Assembly: GCA_012064415.1 (NCBI GenBank)
Contig: SSNU01000145.1
Location: forward strand, 1-64,000
Source of the DNA: Gyrodactylus bullatarudis
Taxonomy: Eukaryota > Platyhelminthes > Monogenea > Gyrodactylidea > Gyrodactylidae
Reading direction: 5' to 3'
Length of the DNA stretch: 64,000 bases
The position numbers and the translations under genes are program-made. Below, one piece after another: positions 20,852 through 32,475 of this stretch. The notes under the pieces are model-generated. The model was given only the letters and a program-made list of their open reading frames with translations, was not told the DNA's origin and searched no databases. Numbering within the stretch: position 1 is the stretch's first letter; each line of letters begins with the position of its first letter.

Positions 20852-22720
20852 CAGGGCAACCTAATGCATAAAAGACATATTAATATATTTTTCATGATTC
20901 AAAGAGCTTTCAAGATATTTGCAAATCGAAAAATTTTAAGTTGCCCCTTTACAAAGTTATAAATGCGTTTACATAATCTACGCAAAAAGCATATATAAGA
21001 GAATATTAAAAATATTTAAATACATACTGATAAAATTTGAGAAATCATCAATGTTTAACTCCCCTTCGTGGTTATCAATCCTTTAATCTGATAATGATGT
21101 GTGGGCTTATCTAAGATACCCAAGATAGATTAACCTCGAGCATTTCATTGGCTTGAAATTCAAGCCTTGAATCAAGTGAGAGATGTGTTTTTCATCTATT
21201 ATCATCATTAGCTCACTAACAATGCCAAGAATCGCTCTTACTCCCAAAGAGAAATCTTTAAGTTTTGTGAACATTTACCCACTTTTTTTCTCATTATCTG
21301 GATCTGCATTATTCTGTAAATCTTGTATTTGCACTGTCAACTGTTCCAAGAATTCACAGGTAGATCAGCATCTTAAATGTGATAAACATGTAAAGAATTC
21401 CATAGGGGCACAACTCATTCAGCCCTGCATTAAAGAAGCCAATTGGACTCTTCAAGTAACAGAAGCGTTTCTCCACGCTGATATCCCTCTATTCAAGCTT
21501 AGAAATATTAAAATAAAAGCCCTATTCGATAAACCTCTTGGACCTTTACATAGTGAAACCAATTGCCGAAATCAAGTCAACCAAATATATAAAGAAAAGA
21601 TGGATGAAATCAAAGGATTTATTTTCCAAAAGGATATTTTTCTCATGGTGGACGAGTCGGAAATATTAGGACGTAACATTGTGAATTCTATTATAGGCAG
21701 TCTTGAAGAGCCTTCGAAAACATATCTCATTGATACAAAAGTTATTGAGGTACCATTGGATAGAAATTTAGCATGTCAACTCATCGATGACATTCTAAAA
21801 CTGATGGAAGTCAAGAGAGATAAATTCCTACTTCTTCTTACCGATGCAGCCACATACTTTACAGCTGCTTCTGATATTTTGATCTCCCTCTATCCCAAGC
21901 TGTTTCACACAACGTGTCTTGCCCATCTAATTCACAATAGTTGCATGCGGATTAAAAACAATTATGGCAAATGTGACAATATAATCGCTTCGATAAAAGC
22001 CCTAACAAACAAAAATAAAAAAAGAAGAGCACTTTTCGTTGATATTGGTACACCTCCCAAAACAGTGGTGACACGATGGGCAAGCTGGTTTCGAGCTATC
22101 CAATACTATGCCAAGAATTATCATCAAATTAAAGATATTGTTGTCAGAATGGAAGGAACCGGTAAAATTATAGATAATGCAAGAAATTCTTTACTTGATG
22201 CAGATGTCCCTAATCAGCTTACAGAAATCGTTGGAAGTTATGAAAAACTCATTGATATTCTGGATAAAATCCAGAATCGTACGGCAACCATGGATGAGTA
22301 CTATCGAATCCTTCAAGAACTCAATTTAGGAAGAGACCCGATAAATCTAAAGGACTACATTCTGAAACGATTGAGTAGAAACCAAATATCACATATAATT
22401 GAACAAAAAAAAGAAAATATATCTCCCTATCAATATTCTCAGCTGCTCAAAGCCCAACCAACAACTTCAGAGATAGATAGATCATTCTCATTTACAAAAA
22501 ACCTTTTGAAAAAAGATAGATATTTTCTAGATGAAAATATAAGGCTGTATACTGTTATTGGCTTCAATAAATGAAAAAATAATTTTAATTTGGGAAAGAA
22601 TTGTAATTTTCTAACAGAAAAATAATACTCGTAAGGATTTCAAAGAGCATATTTAATGGAATATTCAAGTTTTTTAAGCACATGTTTAGTTTTTTTAAGA
22701 GCATATTTGTGGTTGCCCTG
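20852..22720 (+). mobile_element. hAT DNA transposon, nearly complete
   Basis: The terminal inverted repeats are CAGGGCAACC at 20852 and GGTTGCCCTG ending at 22720, flanking an intact transposase ORF. The flanks ATAATAAC (20844-20851) and TTAACAAC/ATTAACAAC (from 22721) are an imperfect 8-9 bp duplication. Comparison with the other arm of the host palindrome confirms that the element is an insertion. A short relative with the same CAGGGCAACC end sits in the NELF-B intron at 45.8 kb. Confidence 0.85.
21183..22574 (+). CDS. hAT transposase, intact
   Basis: The protein is 463 aa, or 450 aa if the second in-frame ATG at 21222 is used. The N-terminus has a BED-like zinc-finger spacing (CKSC...HLKCDKHVKN, residues ~40-75). 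The middle carries the RNase H-like catalytic region: IFLMVDES would be the first acidic residue and LLTDAATYF the second, with CLAHLIHNSC in the usual C..H position. The C-terminus SEIDRSFSFTKNLL is the hAT dimerisation/catalytic-Glu region. The length is short for hAT but uninterrupted. The start at 21222 gives a more typical basic N-terminus (PRIALTPKEK), so I prefer it slightly. It is probably self-expressed; no promoter was identified. Confidence 0.8.
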   Translation: MCFSSIIIISSLTMPRIALTPKEKSLSFVNIYPLFFSLSGSALFCKSCICTVNCSKNSQVDQHLKCDKHVKNSIGAQLIQPCIKEANWTLQVTEAFLHADIPLFKLRNIKIKALFDKPLGPLHSETNCRNQVNQIYKEKMDEIKGFIFQKDIFLMVDESEILGRNIVNSIIGSLEEPSKTYLIDTKVIEVPLDRNLACQLIDDILKLMEVKRDKFLLLLTDAATYFTAASDILISLYPKLFHTTCLAHLIHNSCMRIKNNYGKCDNIIASIKALTNKNKKRRALFVDIGTPPKTVVTRWASWFRAIQYYAKNYHQIKDIVVRMEGTGKIIDNARNSLLDADVPNQLTEIVGSYEKLIDILDKIQNRTATMDEYYRILQELNLGRDPINLKDYILKRLSRNQISHIIEQKKENISPYQYSQLLKAQPTTSEIDRSFSFTKNLLKKDRYFLDENIRLYTVIGFNK

Positions 22721-23276
22721 ATTAACAACTAATCGAAAAAATATCTATCGAATAGAGATTTTTTTATTTTTTTGAGGATTAACTCTATTAGATCTATAGG
22801 ACTTCTACTGTACTATGTATATTGTACATTGATAACACTAGTGGTCATGAAAAATATTTTTAAGGTATGTTAAAAAAGTAAATAATTTCAAAATATTATG
22901 CTGATTCCAAATCTGTTCTCAGAATCCTGAAATCGTTCTCAGTTTCATAGATAATGGGGAAAAACGAATTTTGGGAAAATTTCTAATTAAAAATATTTTT
23001 AAATTAGATTTTCGCAAAAGTAATTATAGTTAGTTAAGATTTTTTTAGTTAAAGTGAGAAAGTATAAAATTCTGATGGATCGAATGATGGATCTTTTAGG
23101 TGGGTTTGAGGAAAATAAGCCGCTAAAATTTGCGGTCAATTTTCTGCTTTCATCTCCTGAAAAGTCTGGTTTCCAATGAGATATTTCAAAATTTTAAAAA
23201 GAAATCTAGTTCAAAATTTTATGCTGATTCCGAATCTTGTGCTTTCTTTTTCATACCTACCTTTCTGAATTTATAA

Positions 23277-24664
23277 TATTCGTGTTATAGGTACCATCAA
23301 AATCAAAGACTATTTTAAATTCGTCAGCATATTTAAAAATTTTGAATGAGGAAGGTTGAATATCAGCAAATACAATATTGAAAAGTAGAGCTCCAACTCT
23401 AGATCCTTGAGGGATTCCTGATTTGATTATTTGACTATATGATCTTTGGCCATTGCATTCGACAAATTGATTTCTATTGATGAGATAGTTTAAAAGTTTA
23501 CACCAGATACCTTGTTTATTACAGGCTTCAAGTATAGTTGGGAAGTAGACTTTATCAAAGGCCTTACTAAGGTCAATGTATACAACAACTATTATTTTTC
23601 TATTTGCTTTTTAAGCATGAGATGTAGCTTAGAAATTGATAAAGATTAGTTTCACATGATTTACCCCTACAGAAGCCATGTTGATTGGGGTCAATTATGT
23701 TAATGTTTACAGTTTTTCTTATTTGAATAAACAGGAAGGAATCAATGATCCTCATGAGTGTTGACTGTAGCGAGATAGGTCTGAATTCATTTGGGTCTTT
23801 TTTAGGAAGAGGAATAACTTTTGTTGCAAGGAAATCATTTGGAATAAAATTTCCATCAAAGGATTTTTTAAATAGATTATATATGTTATTTAAGAATGTG
23901 CAGTGACCATTGAGCAATATATGTATGCTAATATTATAGATGTCTCGTCGATTCTTGAATTTAAGTTTTGAAAGCATATTGAAGAATTGAGTATATGACA
24001 TAAAATTGTAATTCATCTCATCTCCACAACTTGGGTTGTGTCTAAGATTGTTAGGGTTGAACTGGGGTGATGCATTGAAGACATTGATGAACTTTTCTTG
24101 GATGGTGTCAGGGTTTTCTTTGATACTATGAACGGTTTTATTGGAGAATTTAAAGTATTTGTTCAATTGTTGGTAACCAATTTTGGGTCTTTGTTTAATT
24201 TCATTCTTTAGGTTCCTCTCAATACGAGCATAAGTCATTGAATTCGTTTCCATGAAAGCTGAATTTGTTTGTTGATGATATTTGTATTGTATTTTTATAA
24301 TAGTAAATCAGTACACCTCCGTGGGGATCATCAGTTCTGTCAGATCGAATAACACCAAAGTCTTCAATGTGTAGGCTGTTAGGTATGTTTTTATTTGAGA
24401 GCCAGGTTTCGGTAAAACAATAGAAGTCATATCTAGTATTAATTAGATGTATCCGTAACTGATGAAAAGATGAGAATAATGATCGAATGTTTTGAAGAAA
24501 AAAGGAGAATTGGAGTCTTGATTGATTCGTCGTCATTGGATTTGTATGAAATTTGTAATTACGAGGTAAATGAGTTGTCAAGACCTTCTTCTGTACATGT
24601 GTTGTTAATTGGGGGTTATTATTTACATAAGGAGAAACAATTAATATATTGGAAATGTTCATAA
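23277..24664 (-). pseudogene. Jockey-like non-LTR retrotransposon (EN-RT), broken
   Basis: Running downward from 24664, the frame first shows an APE-type endonuclease N-terminus (LQNIRSL, FTETWLSN, GVIRSDR, GGVLIYY). Most of the endonuclease core is then deleted. A second frame from 24253 covers the RT: PLPKKDPNEFRPIS, QHGFCRGKSCETN. After a stop at ~23609 come DLSKAFDKV, SGIPQGSRVGALLF and KYADEFKI. The RT catalytic box YADD has become YADE. The thumb and C-terminus are missing at ~23277. This order of motifs is typical of jockey/CR1-type LINEs. The copy is dead. Confidence 0.8.
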
Positions 24665-25139
24665 AAATAAAAATAATTATAACTAATCTGATTAGGTTTG
24701 GCGTTTTACTTAAGAAATAATTGGGGGTTAGTTATATCCATTATGTTGTTATTGATGTCATGACTCAGCTGACTAGGGTGGGAGTTAGGATTGCTGTTCT
24801 TTTTCACGACATAAATAGCTGTTGCAATCGTTTGTTGTAGTATTGTTGTAATAAAATATATATAAATATAAAATATATATTGTATTGTAATATATATATC
24901 AAATTAACAAAATAGATTTATTTTCATTTATTTTTGTTAAAATTTACCGGTTTTATGAAAAATATAAACTATTAAATACAAATTTTGGAATTTTACTTGT
25001 ACATTCTTACATTGTGAGTATTTGATAAATTTATGCTTTCATCATGTTTTATTATGTTTTTCTACTGTTTTACTTTTTTCTATATATATATTTACAGCCG
25101 GTGCCCTTAAAGTATAGTTTAGTCATGAAATATCTTATC

Positions 25140-25275
25140 TTCTAAATATTTTAATACAATACCTTACTAACAGTAGGCAATTTGTTTCTTATGAAAACAA
25201 TGATTCATTATTTTAATCTGAATTAATCACTTCAGGAGTTCCACAAGGCTCTAGAGTAGGCCCTCTACTATTTAA
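25140..25275 (+). pseudogene. Non-LTR retrotransposon RT, 5' piece
   Basis: The frame reads RQFVSYENN, a stop, then TSGVPQGSRVGPLLF, matching the RT palm of the LINE at 23.3-24.7 kb. It is interrupted exactly here by a Merlin-like transposon. The coding sequence resumes at 26153 with the next residues (NIVF). Confidence 0.75.
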
Positions 25276-26144
25276 GGTTAAAGTTCAGTTTAGGAACGCA
25301 ATTTTTAAAATATGATTTAATCCTGTAATTAATAACAAGTAGCTTCTAGAATTCATTATTAAGAGTTTCGAACTGAATAACATTCACGCTTAGCTGCACC
25401 CCATATAGCTTCTATTCGGTTTGTGTGGAAACCTGTTGACGAATCTGTATTTGTGGCAAACAGTATCATTTTTTTATCCTTCTTGAGAAAGATGGGCATA
25501 TGACTTGAACTCATCAGATACTATGGTTGAGTCTGGCAATATTCTTTTCTTGATAATTTCTCCAAACAACAACGACTGAACTTATATATATGAAGGTCTC
25601 GCATGAGAGCCTCTTCTGAATCGGTCTTGAAGCATACAGCAATAATAATAGTAAGGATCTCCCAAATTTTGAGATGGTATTTGCTGAAGAAAGTTCCTGA
25701 AGTATGTGAGGAAAGAAAAACTAACCATCTCTAATCGAAACTTTCGCTCAACATGGTGAGCAATGCAATATCTTCTTATCAACTGACTTGGCTGGTTTGA
25801 TTATTGTCATCATTCTTCCACACAAATGTCTTTTTAAGGCTGGGATTAATCCTAAACGCTGACAAAGTTCGACAATGACGACTGGATCTTGTTGAAAGAT
25901 CAATCCAGTCGATAAATGTTTGTCGTAAGATTTATATCTGTTATATCCATGAATAAATTTTATAAAAATGTGCCGATAAAAACAAATTAAGTATCTAAAA
26001 TAAGAGCTAATTTTAAATAAAGATTCAATTTTGAACAATTTTAATATTGTTTAACTCATAATAATGGATTCTCGAAGCTACTTGTTAGTAATTACAGGAT
26101 TAAATCATATTTTAAAAATTGCGTTCCTAAATTGAACTTTAACC
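25276..26144 (-). mobile_element. Merlin-like DNA transposon inserted in an RT gene
   Basis: The long TIRs begin GGTTAAAGTTCAGTTTAGGAA on the left and match the reverse complement of the right end over about 90 bp. They are flanked by 8-bp CTATTTAA (25268-25275) and CTAATTAA (26145-26152), which match at 7 of 8. Minus-strand coding remnants read RHLCGRMM, IVSDEFKSYAHL and, after a frameshift, HTNRIEAIWGAAKR. The last two fit the second Asp and the Glu of ISXO2/Merlin transposases. Stops and frameshifts make it inactive. Confidence 0.75.
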
Positions 26145-26430
26145 CTAATTAATATTGTTTTTTCAAAAATAAATGTTGAAGGAGCTAAGATTTTTAAGTA
26201 TGCTGATGATATGAACTCATCGTTAGAAACCCTCGCCAGTGATTTGTTAGATCTAGGACTTAGTATTAATGAAAACAAAACATTCTATATTACTTCTTTT
26301 GCATTAATTCCGATCAATAATAATATATTTATAAATGGTAAAATAATAAAACCTGAATTCACTATCCGTGATTTAGGTGTTAAATACAATAATTTTCTTG
26401 ATTTTACAGAGCATTATAAAGAAATCTAAA
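26145..26430 (+). pseudogene. Non-LTR retrotransposon RT, 3' piece
   Basis: This is the continuation of the RT cut by the Merlin-like element. NIVF is followed by KIFKYADDMN (intact YADD box), then LGLSINENKT and IRDLGVKYNNFLDFTEHY, the usual RT-thumb motif order. About 45 residues between YADDMN and the LGLSIN segment are shorter than expected, so a deletion is likely. The frame stops at 26430. Confidence 0.75.
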
Positions 26431-26583
26431 ATTACAAGTCAAAAGCTAACTTGTTTAATTGTAGCTTAAATACTATCTATCTTGAACAGAACTGTTTCTA
26501 TGATATTTCTGTCAGCCCTTAATTTATTAATTGATAAAAAAACTAGAGGCTTTATATATTGCTATGGAGAATTTCAAAAAGAA

Positions 26584-26657
26584 AATATATATATAATAAT
26601 AATGATAAATATATATTTAAATATAATTAATATTAATAAATATATATATATTTAATT
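26584..26657. repeat. TA/TAA-rich microsatellite
   Basis: An irregular (TA)n and (TAA)n tract of about 75 bp follows the LINE remnant and immediately precedes the 26655-26774 repeat. Confidence 0.8.
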
Positions 26658-26774
26658 AAGCTATAGATTCTTAACTGGTTTTAAAAAATGACTTTGTTAA
26701 TAAAATATAATTCATAATGTATTATGTGATGATTTCAGGGAGAGAGGAAATATAAGTAAAGATAAAAATAAATG
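26655..26774. repeat. Dispersed ~115-bp repeat (copy 2)
   Basis: This copy is nearly identical to 9121-9237, starting AAGCTATAGATTCTTAACTGG and ending GAAATATAAGTAAAGATAAA. Confidence 0.7.
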
Positions 26775-27124
26775 AATGATAATAGATTAAAATGAATAAT
26801 GATGAAAATGACCGAAGGGTAACAAAATACTAGACATTTTCATGAGATATAATATTTGATCGTAAATTTCTAATATTATGATACTAGTTTGGATGAATGC
26901 ATCGACTCTTTGAATTTTATTTTTGTACAAAAATTATTTTCTAATAATATTTCTATTTTAAAATGATAAATGTAAATGAGAATATATGTATTGTTCAATA
27001 AAATTTTCATTTCATTTCATTAATATTTAGTTAGTAACAGTGTTTTATTAGGGCTAATTTTACAGGTGAAAGAAACGTGAAGAAAATTCAGTGCATATAA
27101 GGATAATGATGCTACATAAAGTTT

Positions 27125-27188
27125 ATATTATAATATAATATAATAATTAATAATAGTAATGATGATAATAATAATAATAATAATAATT
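27125..27188. repeat. (TAA)n microsatellite
   Basis: A tract built from TAATA, GATGATAA and about seven tandem TAA units. Confidence 0.85.
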
Positions 27189-27419
27189 ACCTTTTATTTT
27201 TCTTCGAATGTCTGAATTTTTTAACAAGTTAATTAGTTGGCAGAGAATCTTATAGATAAATAGACATACATTGGTTTTAGATTTTTACCTATAATTCTTA
27301 ATTTCATTAAAATATAAAAACCATATTACAATGTTGTAAGAATCCTGCCAGTTATGAGAAATCCTTCAATTTTATACTTACAGAATAATTTTTTGTCTTA
27401 ACATTTATTTATTTTATTA

Positions 27420-27690
27420 TTTCTTTCTACAAGTTCTAGGAAGCCTGGAACATTCTTTTCCTCTAGTCTTCTGACAGGTTTGTGTTGTATTGAATCTCTT
27501 ATGAGATTCTGAAGAGATAGCATTGGAAAATTAGAAATCCATTGATTTTCAATTTGCAGGATTTTATTTGCCTTTAAAATTTTTTTTATTTTATATATGA
27601 TTTTAATTTCATAAATGTTGAGCTTTGAAATCCATACGGCAGTTGCGAAAAATAAATTACCAATTAATAATCAAATCATCATCAAAATAT
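27420..27690 (-). pseudogene. Non-LTR retrotransposon C-terminal remnant
   Basis: The minus strand is open through LFFATAVWISKLNIYEIK, then ENQWISNFPMLSLQNLIR and HKPVRRLEEKNVP. A post-RT segment starting with a Tyr/Phe-A-x-xVW motif and ending in a short HxPxRxLxxKxVP tail fits the C-terminus of jockey-like polyproteins. Upstream frames are broken. Confidence 0.5.
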
Positions 27691-29054
27691 TTAATTTACT
27701 TAGTAAAGTATCTATGATGTCAAAAGTATATTTAAAAAAATTAAATTAACCTACAGCTCTACTTTAATACTTTGACGATCAATGATTTTCATTATTTCTT
27801 CACAGACTCATTCGGCGAAAAACTATTTGAATTAGTTAATAATAAACTGCCGCAGTACATATTTAGTTTAGGTCTAAATATTTTAATAAAAAGATACAGG
27901 ACTTCTTACATATAATTAAAGATACTTGGAAATATTTAGAAATTTCTGCAACTCACAAATCCATTCTCGGGTCATCATTTTGCCTAAATATAATTTGTCT
28001 AAATATTGAAAATTCTCAAGATCGCATAATCCTTCAGAGCGCAAATTAGAGAGTAGATAAAACCATGTTAATGGAGAATTCAACACATCAAGAATATGAG
28101 AGGAGTTGATTAGTTTGACATGCTTATTTCAATTTACCAATATAAAAAGATAAGAGCCATAGAATGATGTTCTCAATCACTCAGCTAGTAGGTAAAATTT
28201 CTAAAAAATTACACTGTGTTAGAAATAGGGAGTATGGTAGTGAACATCTTAAGCACAAATTGGAAACATATAATTACGTTAAATAGAAACAATAAATTTC
28301 TGTTGCCTGCTAATTTTCTCACAACTTATTGATCCATTTTTGAAAAAATACTGAGATAATATTGCTATCTTTTACGATAGAGTTTTCGTTATTAATTAAT
28401 AGAGGCTTTTTAAATATTTATTTCATACACTCACGCTATCTCATAATTCCTAAAATAATAGAATATTTTAAATAATTTATTTTCATTTGAATAGATTTAA
28501 AAATAGTGACTAACTCAATCTTATAAATACTATACAAATAGATTAAAATGTATCGCAAATTTACCATTCTTCGTTATTTTTTATGCTGAAATTTATTTTG
28601 ATTCATTCTTAGTTTTCGAACAAACGCTTTCGCCTCAAATAATCTAACTTCAATCAACAAAAATATTTGGCGTTACATTTTATTTTTCAATCTAGTTTAT
28701 AAAAAATCAGACTAATCCTTCTGAGCTTACTTGTATTCGCCAACATAGACATCCCCTTGAAAAATTCTAATTGAATAAGCTTATTAGTGTAAAAATTACT
28801 CAAAAATGCTAATTTCCAATTAATTTTCAAATAATTATCTTTTTACCTCATTCCACTAGGAGAAATATAATTCATCATATACAACTTACTTTTCTCCTCT
28901 GATTATTCATTAATTGAAGTTAATAGCTGATAAAAGTCTTCCTTGTTGATATTTCAATAAATCTTCATTTTATGTCATTAAATTTTTTCCTTTCCTTCCA
29001 GTCAACACCGGAAACAAAAATTTGATCCAAGAACACACCAAAAAATGCGACAGG
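27691..29054. other. Non-coding stretch
   Basis: AT-rich with many stops on both strands. I recognised no domain, TIR pair or RNA gene. Confidence 0.4.
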
Positions 29055-29165
29055 AATATATATGACTCTTACACGTATATCCCACGTACTAAAGACCGAC
29101 CAATAAGATTTAGAACCAATATTTTGTACACATAGTCTCTATATAAATTTGGCATGTACAATCAA
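29055..29165 (+). repeat. Diverged copy of the 2855-2987 repeat, ribozyme lost
   Basis: The block order matches 2855-2990 down to TTGGCATGTACAA, the strand that would pair with the ribozyme loop. CTGATGA and GAAA do not follow. It is either a truncated or a decayed copy. Confidence 0.5.
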
Positions 29166-30025
29166 TTGGTTATTATCGCCTTATTTTTAATGGATAAATC
29201 ATTCGTTTTCCTATAGTCATTTAATATTCAGCCTCTTTTGAAAGCTTTATCAGAGTAATGAATTAAATCAATTTAAATATAAAAATATTTATTCAAGTTT
29301 AAATTTTTCTAAATTAACATGAACCATAAATGTACTTACTGTTTTGTTCGAGTTCTAATTTAATAACATTGTAAATTTAGTGCCAATAAACCCCTATTTT
29401 TCAAATTTTTGAAATGCAAATAAATGAATTTTCGGACACATATATAAAATTGCGTGAATCTCTGTTTTATGTTATAGAATTAAAAACCACTTATCTGCAT
29501 TTCAAAAATTTGAAGTAGTGAAAAACAAGTTTTAATTGACACTGAATGTATAATCTACATTTCTTGAAGTTTCATCAGAAATGTTACTTTGAAAATGAAA
29601 TAATATAAAATATCATTTAAATATGTTGTGATTGCGCTCTTAGTTCGTCATCCAAGTCCACATTGGCACGTTGTTCTTTAAATGCTAGGAATTCTCTTAT
29701 AAGATTCTTGTCCCATTTGGAAATCTTTGGTTTGGGTTTGTTCACTCTCACCATTGGAGAATCAGCCAAGTTACTGGAAGAAGACATATCATTATTATTC
29801 GTCATTCTTCATAAAAGTTCAAATCAAAAGTCCCTGTTCCATCAACAGTCTCATTCAAAACAATTTTTATTTCTTTAAATTTTGTACAACAATTTGTTTG
29901 AATTTCCCAACAATTCGACCACTTATTAATAGAAACATATCTATCGAATCGAATCTCTTCAGGAGATCACTACAAATAGTAGGAAGCAACCAAAAACTCT
30001 TCAATAAATCGTTAAGAGAAGGTTG
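29166..30025. other. Unassigned stretch with one short ORF
   Basis: The minus-strand frame 29805-29617 (62 codons) begins MTNNNDMSSSSNLADSP and continues with a basic segment KPKPKISKWDKNLIREFLAF. It has the look of a protein N-terminus, perhaps of a retroelement gag, but I do not recognise it and the frame closes quickly. Nothing else is seen. Confidence 0.3.
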
Positions 30026-30027
30026 AT

Positions 30028-30313
30028 AATTAGAGCACCACAAAAGTAGCTACAAAATGCAGTTCACACAAACGCGGTATTGACCAATGAAATTGATTCG
30101 AGTAACACATCCCTGGTTTTATATCCATATATGGTAAATATACATTCCCCATAGATGGTGTATTAACCAATGAATTCATAGTAAATACATGTAGACGCTA
30201 ACCAATCAGAGGGCGAGTAATATAATTTTCTTGGTGTTATCGACTAAAAATTGATTTATTTTCAACAAAAAAGTAGCATCGAGTGGCAAAAGTAGCAAAT
30301 TTGGTGCTCTAGA
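30028..30313. repeat. Small foldback element
   Basis: AGAGCACCACAAAAGTAGCTA at 30030 is mirrored, with gaps, by AAAAGTAGCAAATTTGGTGCTCT ending near 30313. Confidence 0.5.
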
Positions 30314-30334
30314 GATAATATATTATCTCTATAT

Positions 30335-30706
30335 TGATAGAGAATTTCTCTTAAATCCACAGATCATCACCTGATTTGTTATAAAATATTGAAAAATTGG
30401 ATTTATCAACAGCATAATTAGTGAGAATGTTTCTTTGGATTGATCGATCAACTATCTTGGTTAGATTAACATCTAAAAAGCTCAATATATCATTAGATTC
30501 TTCCTCAAAAGTAAAATGAAGAGAGAAGAGTAAAAAGCTCACATAGGCCAAGGTAGTAAGAGAGAGTATGTATGCTTCTTTTGAACACATAGATCTGGTT
30601 TGATAGCATTGATAGAGAATTTCTCTTAAATCCACAGATCGGTGCTATCATCACCTGAGTTGTTATAAAATACTGAAAAATTGGATTTTTCAGCAGTATG
30701 ATCATT
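30335..30706 (-). pseudogene. Scrambled PLE remnant, second family
   Basis: The minus strand contains FEEESNDILSFLDVNLTK, the FLDV block that follows the RT catalytic Asp pair in PLEs, and SNFSIFYNKSGDDLWI, the end of the GIY-YIG domain as in the copy at 41.5 kb (SNFSILYKNPGDD). These lie too close together, so the linker is deleted. A segment of ~85 bp is present twice as a direct repeat (30338-30420 and 30612-30706). Confidence 0.55.
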
Positions 30707-30709
30707 ATT

Positions 30710-31507
30710 GAGATTAATATGAAAAACTTGCTTTATTTTATTTTTTTTCGTGTTCCTGGGATGAATGAAAATTTTTTATCAAAATATACTTATACGAGAA
30801 AAAACTAGTTTAATTAATTCACTAACGCACTTTTGATTATCTTGGCTTAAGTGTTCAAATATTTTATCATACTAGATAGGTTTAACTCTATTCTTTTATC
30901 AAAAATACTAATCAAAATGCTCACTTTAAATCAAGTTCATTCGGTCTTTAAATGTATGAGTTTATGTATAAGCCGACCAAGCAGTTCAAATACAAAAATA
31001 ACAGTTTTCTCCTATTAATTCAGAATTAAAAATTACTACGCAGATAAATTATATCAATTTATTCATCTCATTGAGCTGATTTCGAATATATAAGTCTTAT
31101 TTTTATTGAAGAATCCTGTCAAAAGATAAGGGATTTCAAAATTTCGAATATACACTCACACATACGCACAGTGTAATTAGCAGTGCGCAAATATTTTAAT
31201 TACTTAAACACAACATTATTTTTCCTAATCCATTACCAAATAAGACGTTCCTGTGGGATATATTACCTAGAACGAAATAATTTTAGTAACCTTTGTAAGT
31301 ATAGGTGCTGCACTATTCATTATTATTCCTACTAGAATATCCCACTTAATTTCTATTGGTTAATCAGAGTCACTAAATTGTGACCCTAAATATAGCGAAC
31401 CATTTGGCACAACTGCATGTGAGTCTTCGAAACTTTGAAATCCCATAGCTTTTGACAGGAAACTCCAATAAAAATAAGAGTGAGCTGAATTAAAATTTTC
31501 AGAATTC
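30710..31507. other. Non-coding stretch
   Basis: Nothing recognised on either strand. Confidence 0.4.
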
Positions 31508-31544
31508 AATGAGAAACTCTTTGAGAGGATTCAGAAATCGAGTG

Positions 31545-31600
31545 AATATTTAGTAATAAAGCTTATATTTCGCCGGATCTCTTCAGACTATTACACCGGG
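31545..31600 (-). ncRNA. Hammerhead-like ribozyme motif (copy D, in PLE P3)
   Basis: On the minus strand CTGAAGA (31586-31580) is followed by G, the loop ATCCGG, C and GAAA. The CCGG in the loop is complementary to CCGG upstream of helix I. Helix I is TAGT/ACTA and helix III is an imperfect AT-rich hairpin with AAGCTT at its tip. The core is intact. It differs from copy E at the free seventh core base (A versus T), the one position of CUGANGA that hammerheads allow to vary. Confidence 0.65.
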
Positions 31601-31740
31601 TTGATATATATAGTAAAATTCAACTGATAAATGTTCTTTGTCATCCTCTGATCAATATTATCCACTGATGAAGGGGAGGGATAGGATCACACTTTTAGTC
31701 ACCACGGTCATTATTTACTCTTCACATATCTGTATATTAG

Positions 31741-32475
31741 GGATCTAAATTGCCAATTTGGAAGATATTCGCAATCATTTACTTAGTTTGTAATCAGCAA
31801 GATACTTGTCGTAATATGACCAAGACGCTTAAAATTTCTCAACCCACAATCGTTGACTGGAAAAACGTGCGTGATCTGTTTGTATCAAGGGCAGCGAGAA
31901 GAACAATCAAACTCGGCGGTAAAGACCAAATCGTCCAAATTGATGAATCACATTTAAGTTTATTGTCAGCCGAGTCCTATCGAGTCAATCTACTTGGATG
32001 AACAAAACAAGCAATTCATGGTACCTGTTTGAGAACAAAAGCAGTGCTTCACGAATTGATCAAAAAGTTCGTTCTTCCTGGATCTATTGTTGTTACCGAT
32101 TGTTGGAAAGGGTATCTTGGACTGGATCAACTTGACTACACACATATCCAGGTAAATTATAAGAGAGAATTTGTGAATGCTGCTGGCTATCATACAAATC
32201 GAATCGAGGCTAAATGGGGTGCACTTAAAATACTGACAAACACAATAAGAAATAGGAAAAAACTTTAGTAAAATCCTATCTAGATGAATATTAGTTCTTC
32301 CAAGAGTATAAAGGAAGAGTTTTTACAGAGGCTGTTAAAGAAATTATTCATATTAACAATCTTTAAGATTAAATATAACTTTTTTTATTATTCATCTCGT
32401 AGTTTTCTTTAAAATTTTCACAATTACTCTCAAGTAGCAAGCCGTATATATAATTTATAAACACCTACCTATTCT
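31741..32475 (+). pseudogene. Merlin/ISXO2-like transposase relic inside PLE P3
   Basis: The plus strand reads SQPTIVDWKNVRDLF (the N-terminal DNA-binding end of ISXO2-like proteins) and VQIDESHLS (first Asp). A stop follows, then IVVTDCWKGYLGL (second Asp) and TNRIEAKWGALK (Glu). About 30-40 residues between the first two acidic motifs are deleted. I could not find terminal inverted repeats or a target duplication. The boundaries are taken from where the PLE reading is lost and resumes. Confidence 0.65.

Larger units (their letters stand above)
19882..22812. mobile_element. Giant palindrome (foldback element), split by a hAT insertion
   Basis: The left arm (19882-20325) is mirrored by 20492-20851 and, after the hAT element, by 22722-22812. 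Removing the hAT restores a continuous ~450-bp right arm, for example from GAATAATAAC across to TAATCGAAAAAATATCTATCG. The arms are almost identical and are separated by a ~165-bp loop. There is no coding capacity of its own. Confidence 0.8.

Noticed and set aside
29945..29985. CTGAAGAG on the minus strand near 29950
   Set aside because: There is no GAAA after it; the following sequence is GATTCGATTCG.
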